A stretch of DNA of 64,000 bases from DASVTR01 sp036382855 (GCA_036382855.1 DASVPO010000006.1:521616-585615), one strand, 5' to 3'; shown: positions 26,182 through 35,193, counted from the first letter of the stretch. Made by a program: numbers and translations. Notes: generated from the letters alone by a model not told the origin.

Positions 26182-27540
26182 ATGAAGATCGTTCGTATCA
26201 TCGCCCGTCTGAACGTCGGCGGCCCTGCGCGTCATGTCGTGTGGCTCACAGAGGGGTTGCAGCCGCCGGACTACGAGACGCTGCTGGTGGCCGGAACAGT
26301 TCCGCCGGGCGAAGATGACATGAGTTATTTTGCGGCCGAGAATGGTGTTGTGCCGCACATCATTCCGCAGATGAGCCGCGAGATTTCTCCCAGAGACGCG
26401 CTCACTGTCTGGAAGCTTTACCGTTTGCTCAAGCGCGAGCGTCCTCATGTGGTGCATACCCACACGGCGAAGGCAGGGACAGTCGGGCGCGTCAGCGGAA
26501 TGCTCTATCGCTGGCTGACTCCGGCCGCGCTCATCGGGCGACCGCGCCCGTGCCGCTTCGTCCACACTTATCACGGCCACATCTTTCACAGCTATTACGG
26601 GCGCTTTAAGACGCGCCTTTTCCTAAGCATCGAGCGCACGCTGGCGCGACTGGCGACAGACCGCATCGTCGTCATCAGCCGCCAGCAGTATCAAGAGATA
26701 CACGAGGAGTTTAAGGTTGGACGGAGCTTGCAGTTTCGCATCATTCCACTGGGCCTTGATGTTAGCCGCTACGCGGATTGGGAACGGCGAAGAGAACTGC
26801 TGCGCACGGAGTTGGGCGCAGGCCACAAAGATGTGCTCGTAGGCATCGTCGGACGCCTGACCGAAGTTAAGAATCATGCTCTGTTTCTGCGCGCAGTCGC
26901 GCGTTATAAAGAGACCAGAGGATTGACGAACGCTGGCGGCGGCCGTGCTCTCTTCGTTGTCGTTGGCGACGGACACCTGCGCGCCGTGTTGGAAGCAGAG
27001 GCGCGCTCGCTCGGAGTTGAACAGGATGTCCGATTCCTCGGAACGCGCAACGACCCTGAGAATTTTTACCCGGCGCTCGATATCGTTGCGCTGACCTCTT
27101 TGAACGAGGGCACGCCCCTGACGCTCATCGAAGCGATGGCAAACGCGCGCCCCTTGATTGCAACGGCGGTCGGCGGCGTCGTTGATCTGCTCGGAGAAGC
27201 GGCCGCGCCGCTGGTTGTTGATGAGAGCGATGCTCTCGACAGTAAAGATGGCGCTGCTGTTTTGTGCGAGCGCGGGGTGAAGGTTGCGCCAAACGATGAG
27301 GAGGCTTTCTGTCGTGGGCTGGCTCGATTGATTACCGATGAAGGGTTGCGGCGCGAGTTGGGCGAGCGCGGGAGGCGTTTCGTCGGAGAGCAATATTCAA
27401 AGGAGCGATTGCTGGCGGACGTGAAAAAACTTTATGCGGAGTTGGCCGTTGAAGCGACGACGGCCGCATCGCCTGAACGCTCGCCGGAGGTTCACAAGCA
27501 AGGGGAAAGAGGAGTAGTCTCGTCAGAGCATAGAATCTGA
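26182..27540 (+). CDS. Family 4 glycosyltransferase
   Basis: The 452-residue GT-B protein begins IVRIIARLNVGGPARHVVWL with the GGP loop of the acceptor domain. It has HTHTAKAGTVGRV, VGIVGRLTEVKNHALFLRAV at the domain junction, and the donor motif LTSLNEGTPLTLIEAMANARPLIATAVGG (E-x7-E type). These features are standard GT4, near the subgroup used for capsule backbone sugars. About 60 residues at the C-terminus are polar and probably disordered. The gap before it (26075-26181) shows no gene. Confidence 0.92.
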   Translation: MKIVRIIARLNVGGPARHVVWLTEGLQPPDYETLLVAGTVPPGEDDMSYFAAENGVVPHIIPQMSREISPRDALTVWKLYRLLKRERPHVVHTHTAKAGTVGRVSGMLYRWLTPAALIGRPRPCRFVHTYHGHIFHSYYGRFKTRLFLSIERTLARLATDRIVVISRQQYQEIHEEFKVGRSLQFRIIPLGLDVSRYADWERRRELLRTELGAGHKDVLVGIVGRLTEVKNHALFLRAVARYKETRGLTNAGGGRALFVVVGDGHLRAVLEAEARSLGVEQDVRFLGTRNDPENFYPALDIVALTSLNEGTPLTLIEAMANARPLIATAVGGVVDLLGEAAAPLVVDESDALDSKDGAAVLCERGVKVAPNDEEAFCRGLARLITDEGLRRELGERGRRFVGEQYSKERLLADVKKLYAELAVEATTAASPERSPEVHKQGERGVVSSEHRI

Positions 27541-27570
27541 GCGGTTAACAAAAGAGAGCTTGGCGATTAC

Positions 27571-27628
27571 GAATTTGAGAGTTTGCAATTTGAACATTTG
27601 AAATTTCAAACTTCAAACGGTCAAACAG
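27571..27628. repeat. AT-rich palindrome of TTTGAA words
   Basis: The left side carries AGTTTGCAATTTGAACATTTGA and the right side the complementary TTTCAAACTTCAAACGGTCAA, centred on TTTGAAATTTCAAA at 27597-27610. It lies in the 133-base gap before the SDR gene and is more AT-rich than its surroundings. Confidence 0.55.
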
Positions 27629-27673
27629 TCGGATTGGTCTACTATTTAATCAAGCAGAGGGAGCATAAAAGGT

Positions 27674-28693
27674 TTGCGAGTTTTGATTACAGGCGGTGCG
27701 GGCTTCATCGGGTCGCATCTTTCGGACGCTTACTTGGAGCGCGGCGATGAAGTCTTTATCGTTGACGACCTCTCAACCGGCAGCATCGAGAACATACGGC
27801 ATCTCAAGAGCCACCCGCGTTTTCATTACACGATTGATTCCGTTCATCATCAGCCCGTCGTGGCCGAACTGGTTGACCAGTGTGACGTGATTTTTCATCT
27901 GGCGGCGGCCGTCGGCGTCAAGTTGATTGTCGAAAGCCCTGTCCGCACGATTGAGACGAACGTGCGCGGCACGGAGGTCGTGCTCGCGCTTGCCAACAAG
28001 AAAAAGAAGAAGGTGCTGGTCGCTTCGACTTCGGAAGTTTACGGCCTGAGCACGGAAGTCCCGTTTCGCGAAGACGGTAATCTGGTCATGGGCGCGACGA
28101 CCAAAGGGCGCTGGTCTTACGCCTGCTCCAAAGCGATTGACGAATTTCTGGCGCTGGCTTACTGGCGCGAGAAAAAGCTGCCGACCATCATCGTGCGTCT
28201 CTTCAATACGGTTGGCCCAAGGCAGACGGGCCAGTACGGGATGGTTATCCCAACCTTCGTCAAGCAAGCTCTGGCGGGCCGCCCCATCACCGTTTATGGC
28301 GACGGCAAGCAGTCGCGCTGCTTCGGCTACGTGGGCGACGTTGTGGGCGCGTTGATGAATTTAATGGAGCATCCGGCGGCCGTGGGCCAGGTCTTCAACA
28401 TCGGCTCAAGCGAGGAAGTCAGCATCCTGCAACTGGCCGAGCGCGTTAAGGAGTTGACGCAATCGGAATCCGAAATCGTGCTCGTGCCTTACGACGAAGC
28501 CTACGAAGAAGGCTTTGAAGATATGCCGCGCCGCGTTCCAGACATCTCGAAGGTGGCTGCGCTCGTCGGCTTCCAGCCGCGAATGACGCTCGACGGAATC
28601 TTGCAGAGCGTCATCAATTATCACAGCGGCGTGCAGACAACATCAACATTCAGCCAGCCAGCGGCGCGCGGGCAGTCTTCGCAGGCAACGTAA
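27674..28693 (+). CDS. Extended SDR, UDP-glucuronate decarboxylase / UDP-glucose 4-epimerase type
   Basis: This 339-residue protein has GGAGFIGSHLSDAYLERGDEVFIVDDLSTGS. The block TTKGRWSYACSKAIDEFLALAY contains the catalytic Tyr and Lys and resembles UXS/ArnA-like decarboxylases more than GalE. FNTVGPRQTGQYGMVIPTFVKQAL follows, as in that group. It would make UDP-xylose from UDP-glucuronate, or a 4-epimer. The start is TTG at 27674 because conserved sequence begins directly there and an AGAGGGAG lies about 11 bases upstream. No UDP-glucose dehydrogenase is evident nearby. Confidence 0.83.
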   Translation: MRVLITGGAGFIGSHLSDAYLERGDEVFIVDDLSTGSIENIRHLKSHPRFHYTIDSVHHQPVVAELVDQCDVIFHLAAAVGVKLIVESPVRTIETNVRGTEVVLALANKKKKKVLVASTSEVYGLSTEVPFREDGNLVMGATTKGRWSYACSKAIDEFLALAYWREKKLPTIIVRLFNTVGPRQTGQYGMVIPTFVKQALAGRPITVYGDGKQSRCFGYVGDVVGALMNLMEHPAAVGQVFNIGSSEEVSILQLAERVKELTQSESEIVLVPYDEAYEEGFEDMPRRVPDISKVAALVGFQPRMTLDGILQSVINYHSGVQTTSTFSQPAARGQSSQAT

Positions 28694-28733
28694 GGATAAA
28701 CAACATCTAACGACGAATTAAGGAGTGACCGTC

Positions 28734-29765
28734 ATGCAGAACGCAAGGGCTTTCAGGGTTTTGATACTGACAGCAATCTTTGTCAGCCTTGCGCTCTGTG
28801 TTGACGTGCCGTGTCGTGCATCCGTTTTTAACAGCGGGGCAGAGGAAACAGGTGTTGATGAAGAGAAGGCTGCGGCACGTTTCGACGTGTTCGGCGACCT
28901 GCGCGATTGCGATCTGGGAGCGCGCCTCGACAATTTCGCCATCCATTTGATGAATGAGAAGGCGAGCAAAGGCAGTGTTATCGTTTACAGCGGACGGTAT
29001 GACCTGCCGCCCAGAGTTGCGCGTTACAGGGAGCACATCGGTCATTATCTTGTTAATTCGCGCGGGCTGGAACCAAATCGCCTGGCGATTGCTGACGGCG
29101 GCTGCCGCGAAGAGTTGACGATAGAGTTATGGATTGTTCCGAAAGGCGCGACTGCTCCCGAACCCACAGGGGCGATTGACCCGACCAGAGAACTCGACAA
29201 GGCTTTTAAGCTTGAAGACCAATATATATCCGTGCCGGTTGAGGAGTGGAGGGCCAACGTTGAAGACTTCGAGTTAATGTCGGAGGTTGCGGACGAGACA
29301 GCCGCCGGTGAAGTGAACGCGGACGAGCAGCCCGTCGAAGAGCAAACAACGGACACGGCTGAGGCGAACGCCCAGGAAGAAGAGGCGCAGGAGGCGGCGA
29401 GCGCAGAGACGCAGCAGGAAGAAGCTGACGCCGACGTGTGGTGGATTTTGAAGACTTACGCCAGAGCGCTCGACATCGAAAAGAAGGCGCGCGGCCACAT
29501 TATCTTTTATGCCGATAGAGAAGAGGCGACCTTCAGCAAGGTGCAGGCAAACGTCGAGCAGGCTGTGGGCCAACTCGTGAGGAAGTACGGCGTCAAAGCC
29601 GGACGCATAACGGTCTCTTTCGGCGGCTACCGCCAGACGCCGACAGCCGAACTGTGGATTGTTCCCGTTAACGTCTCTCTGCCTGTTCCAACCCCCGAAC
29701 CTGAAGCTGAAGATAACGAGACGAAGAATCAGCCCACTACTGCACAAACGCCATCCGCGCCTTAA
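28734..29765 (+). CDS. Exported protein with two copies of an unknown domain
   Basis: The 343-residue protein has a signal segment (residues about 8-28) ending near CRASVF. Residues about 55-140 and 235-320 are copies of one domain. Both copies run through a helix, a K-x-x-G-x-x-I-x-Y strand, a helix, a GL/GV-x-x-x-R turn and a final T-x-ELWIVP strand followed by prolines. The copies are joined by a very acidic Glu/Ala/Thr-rich linker. The alpha/beta pattern vaguely recalls OmpA-like domains but lacks their peptidoglycan-binding signature. I use ATG 28734 because AAGGAG lies eight bases upstream; a GTG at 28725 overlaps that site. Function unknown; its position suggests an envelope role. Confidence 0.75.
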   Translation: MQNARAFRVLILTAIFVSLALCVDVPCRASVFNSGAEETGVDEEKAAARFDVFGDLRDCDLGARLDNFAIHLMNEKASKGSVIVYSGRYDLPPRVARYREHIGHYLVNSRGLEPNRLAIADGGCREELTIELWIVPKGATAPEPTGAIDPTRELDKAFKLEDQYISVPVEEWRANVEDFELMSEVADETAAGEVNADEQPVEEQTTDTAEANAQEEEAQEAASAETQQEEADADVWWILKTYARALDIEKKARGHIIFYADREEATFSKVQANVEQAVGQLVRKYGVKAGRITVSFGGYRQTPTAELWIVPVNVSLPVPTPEPEAEDNETKNQPTTAQTPSAP

Positions 29766-29930
29766 CAGCCAACGGGCTGCAACCGCACCTTTACAAAGGC
29801 GTTCGGGCTTCGTCAATCAACGCGACAATCATGGCCTCTCTCGTCTGCGCTTGATTTGTCGTGTTCAATCGTCTAGGGTTTTATTTTCATCAACCCGCTG
29901 GAATTCCTGACGGTTTCTCTGAATGTGAGC

Positions 29931-31745
29931 ATGCAGGTTAGCTCGTTGCATCTGATTGCGGTTCTGGCTGCGCTTGTGTTGGCGCTCGTCCTGACGCCTG
30001 TTGTGCGTGCGCTGGCGCGGCGCTGGGGCGCGGTCGCCAAGCCCAAGACAGACCGCTGGCATAAGAAGCCGACGGCGATGCTCGGCGGCGTGGCCCTCTG
30101 GTTTTCTGTCACGATGGTGATGTCCGTCTACCTGCTCTTCGTGCCGCACGAAACGCCTTACGGCTGGGTCGTCGTCGGCGCAAGCTCCTTCCTCTTTTTC
30201 GTGGGGCTGGCTGACGACCTCTTTCACGCCAAGCCTTACCAGAAACTAATCGGTCAGGTGATGGGCGCGGCCTTCGTCATCTACTACGGCCTGAGCCTGC
30301 CATGGACGGCGAGCGCGCCCGTCAACATGTGCATCACGATTTTCTGGTTGATAGGGATTACCAACGCCGTCAACCTGCTCGACAACATGGACGGGCTGGC
30401 CGCAGGAATCGCCGCCATCGCCTCCGCCTTCCTCGCCCTGAGCTTTGTCACTAACGGGCAGATGACCGAAGCCTTGATGCTCGCCGTCTTCGCCGCCGCG
30501 CTCATCGGATTTCTCGTCTACAACTCAAACCCTGCGTCTATCTTTATGGGCGATTGCGGTTCGATGTTCATAGGATTTTTTCTGGCGAGCACGGCTCTGA
30601 TGAGCAGCGCGATGGGCGGGCGCTCGCGCAGTTTTCTGCCCGTGCTGGCCGTCCCCATACTGATTCTCTTCATCCCGATTTTCGACACGACATTCGTCAC
30701 CGTGCTGCGCAAGCTGTCCGGCCGCTCTGCCTCGCAGGGCGGGCGCGACCACACATCGCACCGCCTGGTTGCGCTCGGCATGTCGGAGCGCAGAGCCGTC
30801 TGGATGCTCTACGGCTTCGCAGGGCTTTCGGGACTTCTGGCGATGCTCGTGCGCGAAGCTAAACTGGAAATCAGCGTCCCCGTCATCCTCGGTTTCACGG
30901 TCGTACTCACACTGCTCGGCGTTTATCTGGCGGGCGTCAAGGTTTACGACGAAGAGGAAGTCAGGGCGGCGCGCGAGAAACCGCTCTTCGCGTTTTTGAT
31001 AGACCTCTCCTACAAACGGCGCATCTTCGAAGTGCTGCTCGACGTGGTGCTCATCATTCTCGCTTACTACTGCGCCTACGTGCTGCGTTTTGGCGCGATG
31101 TCGGAGAGCGGAGTCTGGCGCGTCTTTTTGCAGACCTTGCCGGTTCTGGTCTTCGTGAAGATGGCGACGCTGCTGGTGATGGGCGTCTATCGCGGCATCT
31201 GGCGCTACACGAGCGTTGACGACCTCATCAACATCGCAAAGGCTATCATCATCGGCTCGGTCTTGAGCATGCTAGCGCTGCTCTTCAAGTTTCGCTTTGA
31301 GAGCCTCTCGCGCACCGTCTTCATCCTCGACGCGATGCTGCTTCTGCTGATGCTGGCCGGAAGCCGCATGGCCTTCCGTCTCTTCCGCCAGTTGTTGCCC
31401 GCTGCGAAGGCGCGCGAAGGCTGCCGCGTTCTGATTTACGGCGCAGGCGACGCGGGCGAACTGCTCTTAAGAGAACTCTTGAACAACCGCGAACTACAGT
31501 ATGCGCCCGTCGGATTTGTTGACGATGACCCGAACAAGAAGGGGAAGGTCATACACGGCCTGCGCGTCTTCGGCGGCAACGGCGCGCTCCGCAGTATTTG
31601 CCGCGAGCAACGCGTTGACGAAGTGCTCATCTCCAGCATGCGCGTCTCCGAAGAACGCGTCGAAGAAATCCTGCGCGATTGTCGCGAACATCACGTCGCG
31701 CTCAAACGCATGCGCATCAAGATTGAAACTCTCAGCGAGGAGTAA
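29931..31745 (+). CDS. WecA/MraY-type phosphoglycosyltransferase fused to the N-terminal half of a FlaA1/CapD-like protein
   Basis: This 604-residue protein begins with a WecA/MraY domain (residues 1-330, many membrane segments). Its catalytic sites are visible: VGLADDLFHAK, NLLDNMDGLAAG, FMGDCGSMFIG and GRDHTSHRLVALG (His-x-x-His-Arg). Residues about 345-450 form four more membrane segments, followed by a Rossmann CoA/NAD-binding domain (VLIYGAGDAGELLLREL) as in the N-terminal half of FlaA1/CapD dehydratases. The dehydratase catalytic half is absent. It should transfer a HexNAc phosphate to undecaprenyl phosphate. The fused part may sense or channel the substrate. A separate SDR with the missing half lies at 11745. 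A GTG at 29925 is an alternative start. Confidence 0.88.
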   Translation: MQVSSLHLIAVLAALVLALVLTPVVRALARRWGAVAKPKTDRWHKKPTAMLGGVALWFSVTMVMSVYLLFVPHETPYGWVVVGASSFLFFVGLADDLFHAKPYQKLIGQVMGAAFVIYYGLSLPWTASAPVNMCITIFWLIGITNAVNLLDNMDGLAAGIAAIASAFLALSFVTNGQMTEALMLAVFAAALIGFLVYNSNPASIFMGDCGSMFIGFFLASTALMSSAMGGRSRSFLPVLAVPILILFIPIFDTTFVTVLRKLSGRSASQGGRDHTSHRLVALGMSERRAVWMLYGFAGLSGLLAMLVREAKLEISVPVILGFTVVLTLLGVYLAGVKVYDEEEVRAAREKPLFAFLIDLSYKRRIFEVLLDVVLIILAYYCAYVLRFGAMSESGVWRVFLQTLPVLVFVKMATLLVMGVYRGIWRYTSVDDLINIAKAIIIGSVLSMLALLFKFRFESLSRTVFILDAMLLLLMLAGSRMAFRLFRQLLPAAKAREGCRVLIYGAGDAGELLLRELLNNRELQYAPVGFVDDDPNKKGKVIHGLRVFGGNGALRSICREQRVDEVLISSMRVSEERVEEILRDCREHHVALKRMRIKIETLSEE

Positions 31746-31752
31746 AGTCAAA

Positions 31753-31788
31753 ATCGTTTGTCGCGTTATCATCGTTTGTCGCTTTATC
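31753..31788. promoter_or_regulatory. Tandem 18-bp direct repeat upstream of the DUF433/DUF5615 pair
   Basis: ATCGTTTGTCGCGTTATC (31753-31770) is followed at once by a second copy with one change (31771-31788, 17 of 18 identical). It lies 53 bases before the antitoxin-like start. Placement and design fit an operator for autoregulation of the pair. Confidence 0.5.
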
Positions 31789-31840
31789 CTGACGGATAGC
31801 AACCTTGCTTTTGATGTTGGCGATTGGCTACCATGAAATT

Positions 31841-32059
31841 ATGAAAGAGCAGGTTATGACATCAACCGCCGATGTGATGGGAGGAACGCCCGTCTTCGCC
31901 GGAACGAGGGTTCCCGTTCAGACCTTGATTGATTACCTCAAGGGCGGAGAGTCCATTGACGATTTTCTGGAGGGCTTTCCCACAGTCAGCCGTGAGCAGG
32001 TGATAGCTTTTCTGGAGGAGGCCGGAGAGCAGATTATCAAGGTCGGCGGACAGAAGTGA
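31841..32059 (+). CDS. DUF433 family antitoxin-like protein
   Basis: The 72-residue protein has the DUF433 core: MGGTPVFAGTRVPVQTLIDYLKGG followed by DFLEGFPTVSREQVIAFLE, a winged or ribbon-helix-like DNA-binding fold. DUF433 genes typically precede a DUF5615 PIN-like gene, as here, and the pair is thought to be a VapBC-like toxin-antitoxin module. The ATG at 31841 is preferred; a TTG at 31805 would add 12 hydrophobic residues. The stop overlaps the next start (GTGA). It would bind the tandem repeat at 31753 if autoregulated. Confidence 0.85.
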   Translation: MKEQVMTSTADVMGGTPVFAGTRVPVQTLIDYLKGGESIDDFLEGFPTVSREQVIAFLEEAGEQIIKVGGQK

Positions 32060-32376
32060 AGCTGCTTCTGGACGAATGCATTGACCGCCGGTTTGCTAAA
32101 GAACTGGCGTGGCATGATGTCAAGACCGTGCCGCAGATGGGCTGGGCCACTAAAAAGAACGGCGAGTTGCTGGCCCTCGCCGAAACAGAATTCGATGTCT
32201 TTATCACAGTTGACCGTAATCTATCTTTCCAGCAGAACTTGCCGAAATTCAACATTGCCGTCCTGATTTTGCGTGCGCCTTCAAACAGGCTGGCGGACTT
32301 GAAGCTTCTTGTTCCGAAGATACTTTCAATTCTGCCGTCGCTCGTAAAAGGCAGAGCGGAAAGCTTAAGCAGCTAA
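32056..32376 (+). CDS. DUF5615 family PIN-like toxin candidate
   Basis: This 106-residue protein begins KLLLDECIDRRFAKEL, with the first PIN-like acidic residue (Asp6) and a conserved Glu. It continues with VPQMGWATKKNGELLALA and FDVFITVDRNLSFQQN, whose Asp is the second acidic site. These match the DUF5615 / Mut7-C-like group related to PIN ribonucleases. The start is GTG at 32056, overlapping the DUF433 stop. Sitting inside a polysaccharide locus, the pair could stabilise the region. Toxicity is not shown by sequence. Confidence 0.84.
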   Translation: MKLLLDECIDRRFAKELAWHDVKTVPQMGWATKKNGELLALAETEFDVFITVDRNLSFQQNLPKFNIAVLILRAPSNRLADLKLLVPKILSILPSLVKGRAESLSS

Positions 32377-32387
32377 CGAAGTGTTCG

Positions 32388-33746
32388 ATGGACCAGCTAA
32401 GAATCATTGACGTGCGTGCGCCGTTGCGGCGTGTGTTGCTGGTTGTGCCTGTGTTGCTGGCGCTCGTCGGCTCCTGGTACGCGTCGCGCTGGTACATAGG
32501 CAATACGATGGCGGAGTTTGCGCCGCGGCTGGAAAACGGCGGGCTGGAGACGGCGCGGACAGCTTTGCGTTTAGCGCCGAACGACCCCTGGACGCATTGG
32601 ACGTATGCAGGGCTTGAGAAATCGAGCTTTGAGCCTGCGGCGTTGCAGAATTCTGTGCGTCATTACGAGGAGGCGGTCCGGCTCTCGCCCAACGATTACC
32701 GTTTCTGGATGGACTTGGGGCGTGCGCGCGAGCAATTGGGCGACGCTGCGGGCGGAGAGAAGGCGCTGCGCCACGCCGTCGAACTCGCGCCCGCTTACGC
32801 GTACCCGCGCTGGCTGCTCGGCAACCTGCTTCTTCGCGCCGGGCGCGGCGACGAATCTTTTCAGGAATTGCGCCGCGCCGCGCAGGCCGACCCGAAACTT
32901 CGACCGCAGATTTTCAACGTCGCTTGGTACGTCTTCGGTGAAGACGTGCAGGCTGTCAGGAATGCTGTCGGAAATTCGGCGGCGGCGCGTGCGGAGTTTG
33001 CAGCTTACCTCGGAAACAGGCAGCGTTTTGATGACGCGCTCGGTTTATGGGCCAGCCTGAGCGCGGCGGAAAAGAGAGAGCAGTCTGCAAACGGCGAGAC
33101 TCTGATGAGCACGCTCGTCTCCGCTCGCCGTTATCGCGCCGCGCAAGGTATCTTACGCGACATCGTTTCCGAGCAGGTCGCGCCTGCTCTCGCCGCCGAG
33201 CAGTTTACAAATCCGGGTTTCGAGAGCGACGTGGGCGCAAGCGGCGCGGGCGCGTTCGGCTGGCAGGTGATAAGCGTGCCTCAGGCGCAGGTCGCCGTTG
33301 ACCCTAACTACCGCCACGGCGGGCAGCGTAGTTTGCGCGTTCTCTTCAAGTCGCCTTCGATGCTCGACTTCAAGAACGTCTCGCAGTTGGTCGTCGTCGA
33401 ACCCGGAGCGCAGTATCGCTTCACCTGCTTCGTGCGCACCGAAGAGTTAAAGAGCGCGGGCACGCCCCTGATTGAGATTCTGGACGCGGCGGACGAGCGC
33501 AGCGTGCTGGGCGCTTCCGCGCCGCTCGCCACCGGCCGCAGCGATTGGCAGCAATTGACGATTGACTTCAAGGTTCCGCCAAAGACCGAGGCTGTCAAGG
33601 TGCGCATTGGTCGCGCCCCTTGCGTTGGCGACCCGGTCTGTCCCATTTACGGCATTGTCTGGTATGACGACTTCAATCTCCAACGCCTCGGCAACGTCGC
33701 CGCTCCCAGAGGAAGCGGCAACACAAAACCCGTCGAGAACAAATAA
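32388..33746 (+). CDS. Membrane-anchored TPR protein with C-terminal carbohydrate-binding-like domain
   Basis: The 452-residue protein has one N-terminal membrane segment (residues about 16-32). TPR-like helices cover roughly 40-210 (for example ALRLAPNDPWTHWTYAGLE and AVRLSPNDYRFWMDLGRA). A C-terminal beta-rich domain begins near FTNPGFESDVGASGAGAFGW and contains AQYRFTCFVRTEELKS, like family 4/9/22 carbohydrate-binding modules. Such proteins commonly precede O-antigen ligases, and here the ligase gene overlaps its end. It may position the polymer or partners at the outer face of the inner membrane. Domain family is moderately sure, function inferred. Confidence 0.75.
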   Translation: MDQLRIIDVRAPLRRVLLVVPVLLALVGSWYASRWYIGNTMAEFAPRLENGGLETARTALRLAPNDPWTHWTYAGLEKSSFEPAALQNSVRHYEEAVRLSPNDYRFWMDLGRAREQLGDAAGGEKALRHAVELAPAYAYPRWLLGNLLLRAGRGDESFQELRRAAQADPKLRPQIFNVAWYVFGEDVQAVRNAVGNSAAARAEFAAYLGNRQRFDDALGLWASLSAAEKREQSANGETLMSTLVSARRYRAAQGILRDIVSEQVAPALAAEQFTNPGFESDVGASGAGAFGWQVISVPQAQVAVDPNYRHGGQRSLRVLFKSPSMLDFKNVSQLVVVEPGAQYRFTCFVRTEELKSAGTPLIEILDAADERSVLGASAPLATGRSDWQQLTIDFKVPPKTEAVKVRIGRAPCVGDPVCPIYGIVWYDDFNLQRLGNVAAPRGSGNTKPVENK

Positions 33747-35166
33747 CGGAGCGCCCGCCCTGCTTGTGCACACGCTGGCGAGCCGCTTTGTCATCATCTT
33801 GCTCTGCGCGGCCCTAGTGCTTTCGGCGCTGGCCTACGGCACTGTGCACTACTGGGCGCTCGCCCTCTTCCAAACGGGCGCGGCCCTCATCATTTTCTTC
33901 TGGATGGTGGACGGCTGGCGCAGCCAGCGTTTACGCTTCAGCCTGAACGTTCTACAGTTGCCGCTGGCCGGACTCTTCATCATCGGGCTGATTCAATTGC
34001 TGCCCTTCGGCAGCAGCAGCGGAACAGCAGACGCGTTTGCTGCGCTCTCGCAGTCGCCCGTGCAAAGCATCTCTTTCGACCCCTACTCGACGCGCCTCGC
34101 GCTCGTCCAAATCCTTGCGCTCCTCGTTTACTTCGCCGCCGCCCTCTCCTTTATAGACAGCCCGAAGCGGCTACGCCTTCTCGTGCGCGTTATCATCATC
34201 TTCGGCTTTGCGCTCGCCATCTTCGGCCTCATACAGTCTTACACCAGCCCGAACAAGGTTTACTGGATTAGAGAACTACCGCAGGCCGCGCCCTTCGGCC
34301 CGTTCATCAACCGCCATCACTTCGCAGGCTACATGGAGATGACCTTAGCACTCACCTTGGGCCTGCTCTTCTCCGGCGTGGTCGAGCGCGAGAAGCGGCC
34401 GCTCTACATCTTCGCCGCCGCGATGATGGGCATCGCTCTCATTATGACCAACTCGCGCGGCGGCATCATCAGCCTCGTCGCCTTAATCTTCTTTCTCGTA
34501 CTGATAACGGGATTCGGGCGCAGGCACGCGAGAGAGCCGGAGGAAAAAAGCACGCGTGTGCGCACCGCTCTCGTGCGTGCGGCGATTGCTTTAGGAGTTG
34601 TTATCGCACTTTTTGCGGGCGTCGTCCTGCTTGGCGGCGAGCCTGCCCTGAGCCGCTTCGTCGGCACGGTCAACGCTGACGACCCGACCACCGGCCGCGC
34701 ACATTTCTGGTCCACCTCTCTCAAGATTATTCAGGACCATCCGTTGATGGGCGTCGGCCTCGGCGCTTTTCACCTTGCCTACACGCGCTACGATACGCGC
34801 AACGGCCTCTTCCGTCTCGAACAGGCGCACAACGATTACCTGCAAGTGCTGACCGACGCCGGAATCATAGGCTTGCTTCTGGGCCTCTTCTTCGTCGGCG
34901 CGCTCTTTCGTCTGGGCCTCCAACGGAGAGAGAGCGCGGACACATTCCGCAGCGGTGTTGCAACAGGCGCTCTCGCCGGATGCTTCGCCGTGCTCGTCCA
35001 TAGCTTCTTTGATTTCACGCTGCACACGACTTCAAACGCGCTGCTCTTTTTAGTGCTCGCCGCTCTCGCCACCATCAACGGGCGCGTAGAGCTTCCCGGT
35101 TCGGGCCATCGCCGCCGTCGCCGTCGCCCGACAGTGCCGCAGCCGAGCCTGCCGCCGCGCCTCTAG
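33664..35166 (+). CDS. O-antigen ligase / polymerase (WaaL/Wzy family)
   Basis: The protein has about a dozen hydrophobic segments. The Wzy_C region contains TTGRAHFWSTSLKIIQDHPLMGVGLGAFHLAYTRY and LEQAHNDYLQVLTDAGIIG, whose periplasmic Arg and His are characteristic of O-antigen ligases and polymerases. It would join or polymerise lipid-linked oligosaccharides on the outer side of the membrane. The start is uncertain. ATG 33664 overlaps the TPR gene by 83 bases and adds a polar N-terminus; GTG 33766, just after that gene's stop, gives a protein starting at the first hydrophobic segment. The C-terminus is a short Arg-rich tail. Confidence 0.9.
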   Translation: MTTSISNASATSPLPEEAATQNPSRTNNGAPALLVHTLASRFVIILLCAALVLSALAYGTVHYWALALFQTGAALIIFFWMVDGWRSQRLRFSLNVLQLPLAGLFIIGLIQLLPFGSSSGTADAFAALSQSPVQSISFDPYSTRLALVQILALLVYFAAALSFIDSPKRLRLLVRVIIIFGFALAIFGLIQSYTSPNKVYWIRELPQAAPFGPFINRHHFAGYMEMTLALTLGLLFSGVVEREKRPLYIFAAAMMGIALIMTNSRGGIISLVALIFFLVLITGFGRRHAREPEEKSTRVRTALVRAAIALGVVIALFAGVVLLGGEPALSRFVGTVNADDPTTGRAHFWSTSLKIIQDHPLMGVGLGAFHLAYTRYDTRNGLFRLEQAHNDYLQVLTDAGIIGLLLGLFFVGALFRLGLQRRESADTFRSGVATGALAGCFAVLVHSFFDFTLHTTSNALLFLVLAALATINGRVELPGSGHRRRRRRPTVPQPSLPPRL

Positions 35167-35193
35167 TTTGGCTTGTGATGAAAGGATAACGAG

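Noticed and set aside
33562..33663. Upstream extension of the O-antigen ligase from an ATG at 33562
   Set aside because: It would overlap the TPR gene by 185 bases and encodes Arg-rich sequence typical of an out-of-frame shadow.
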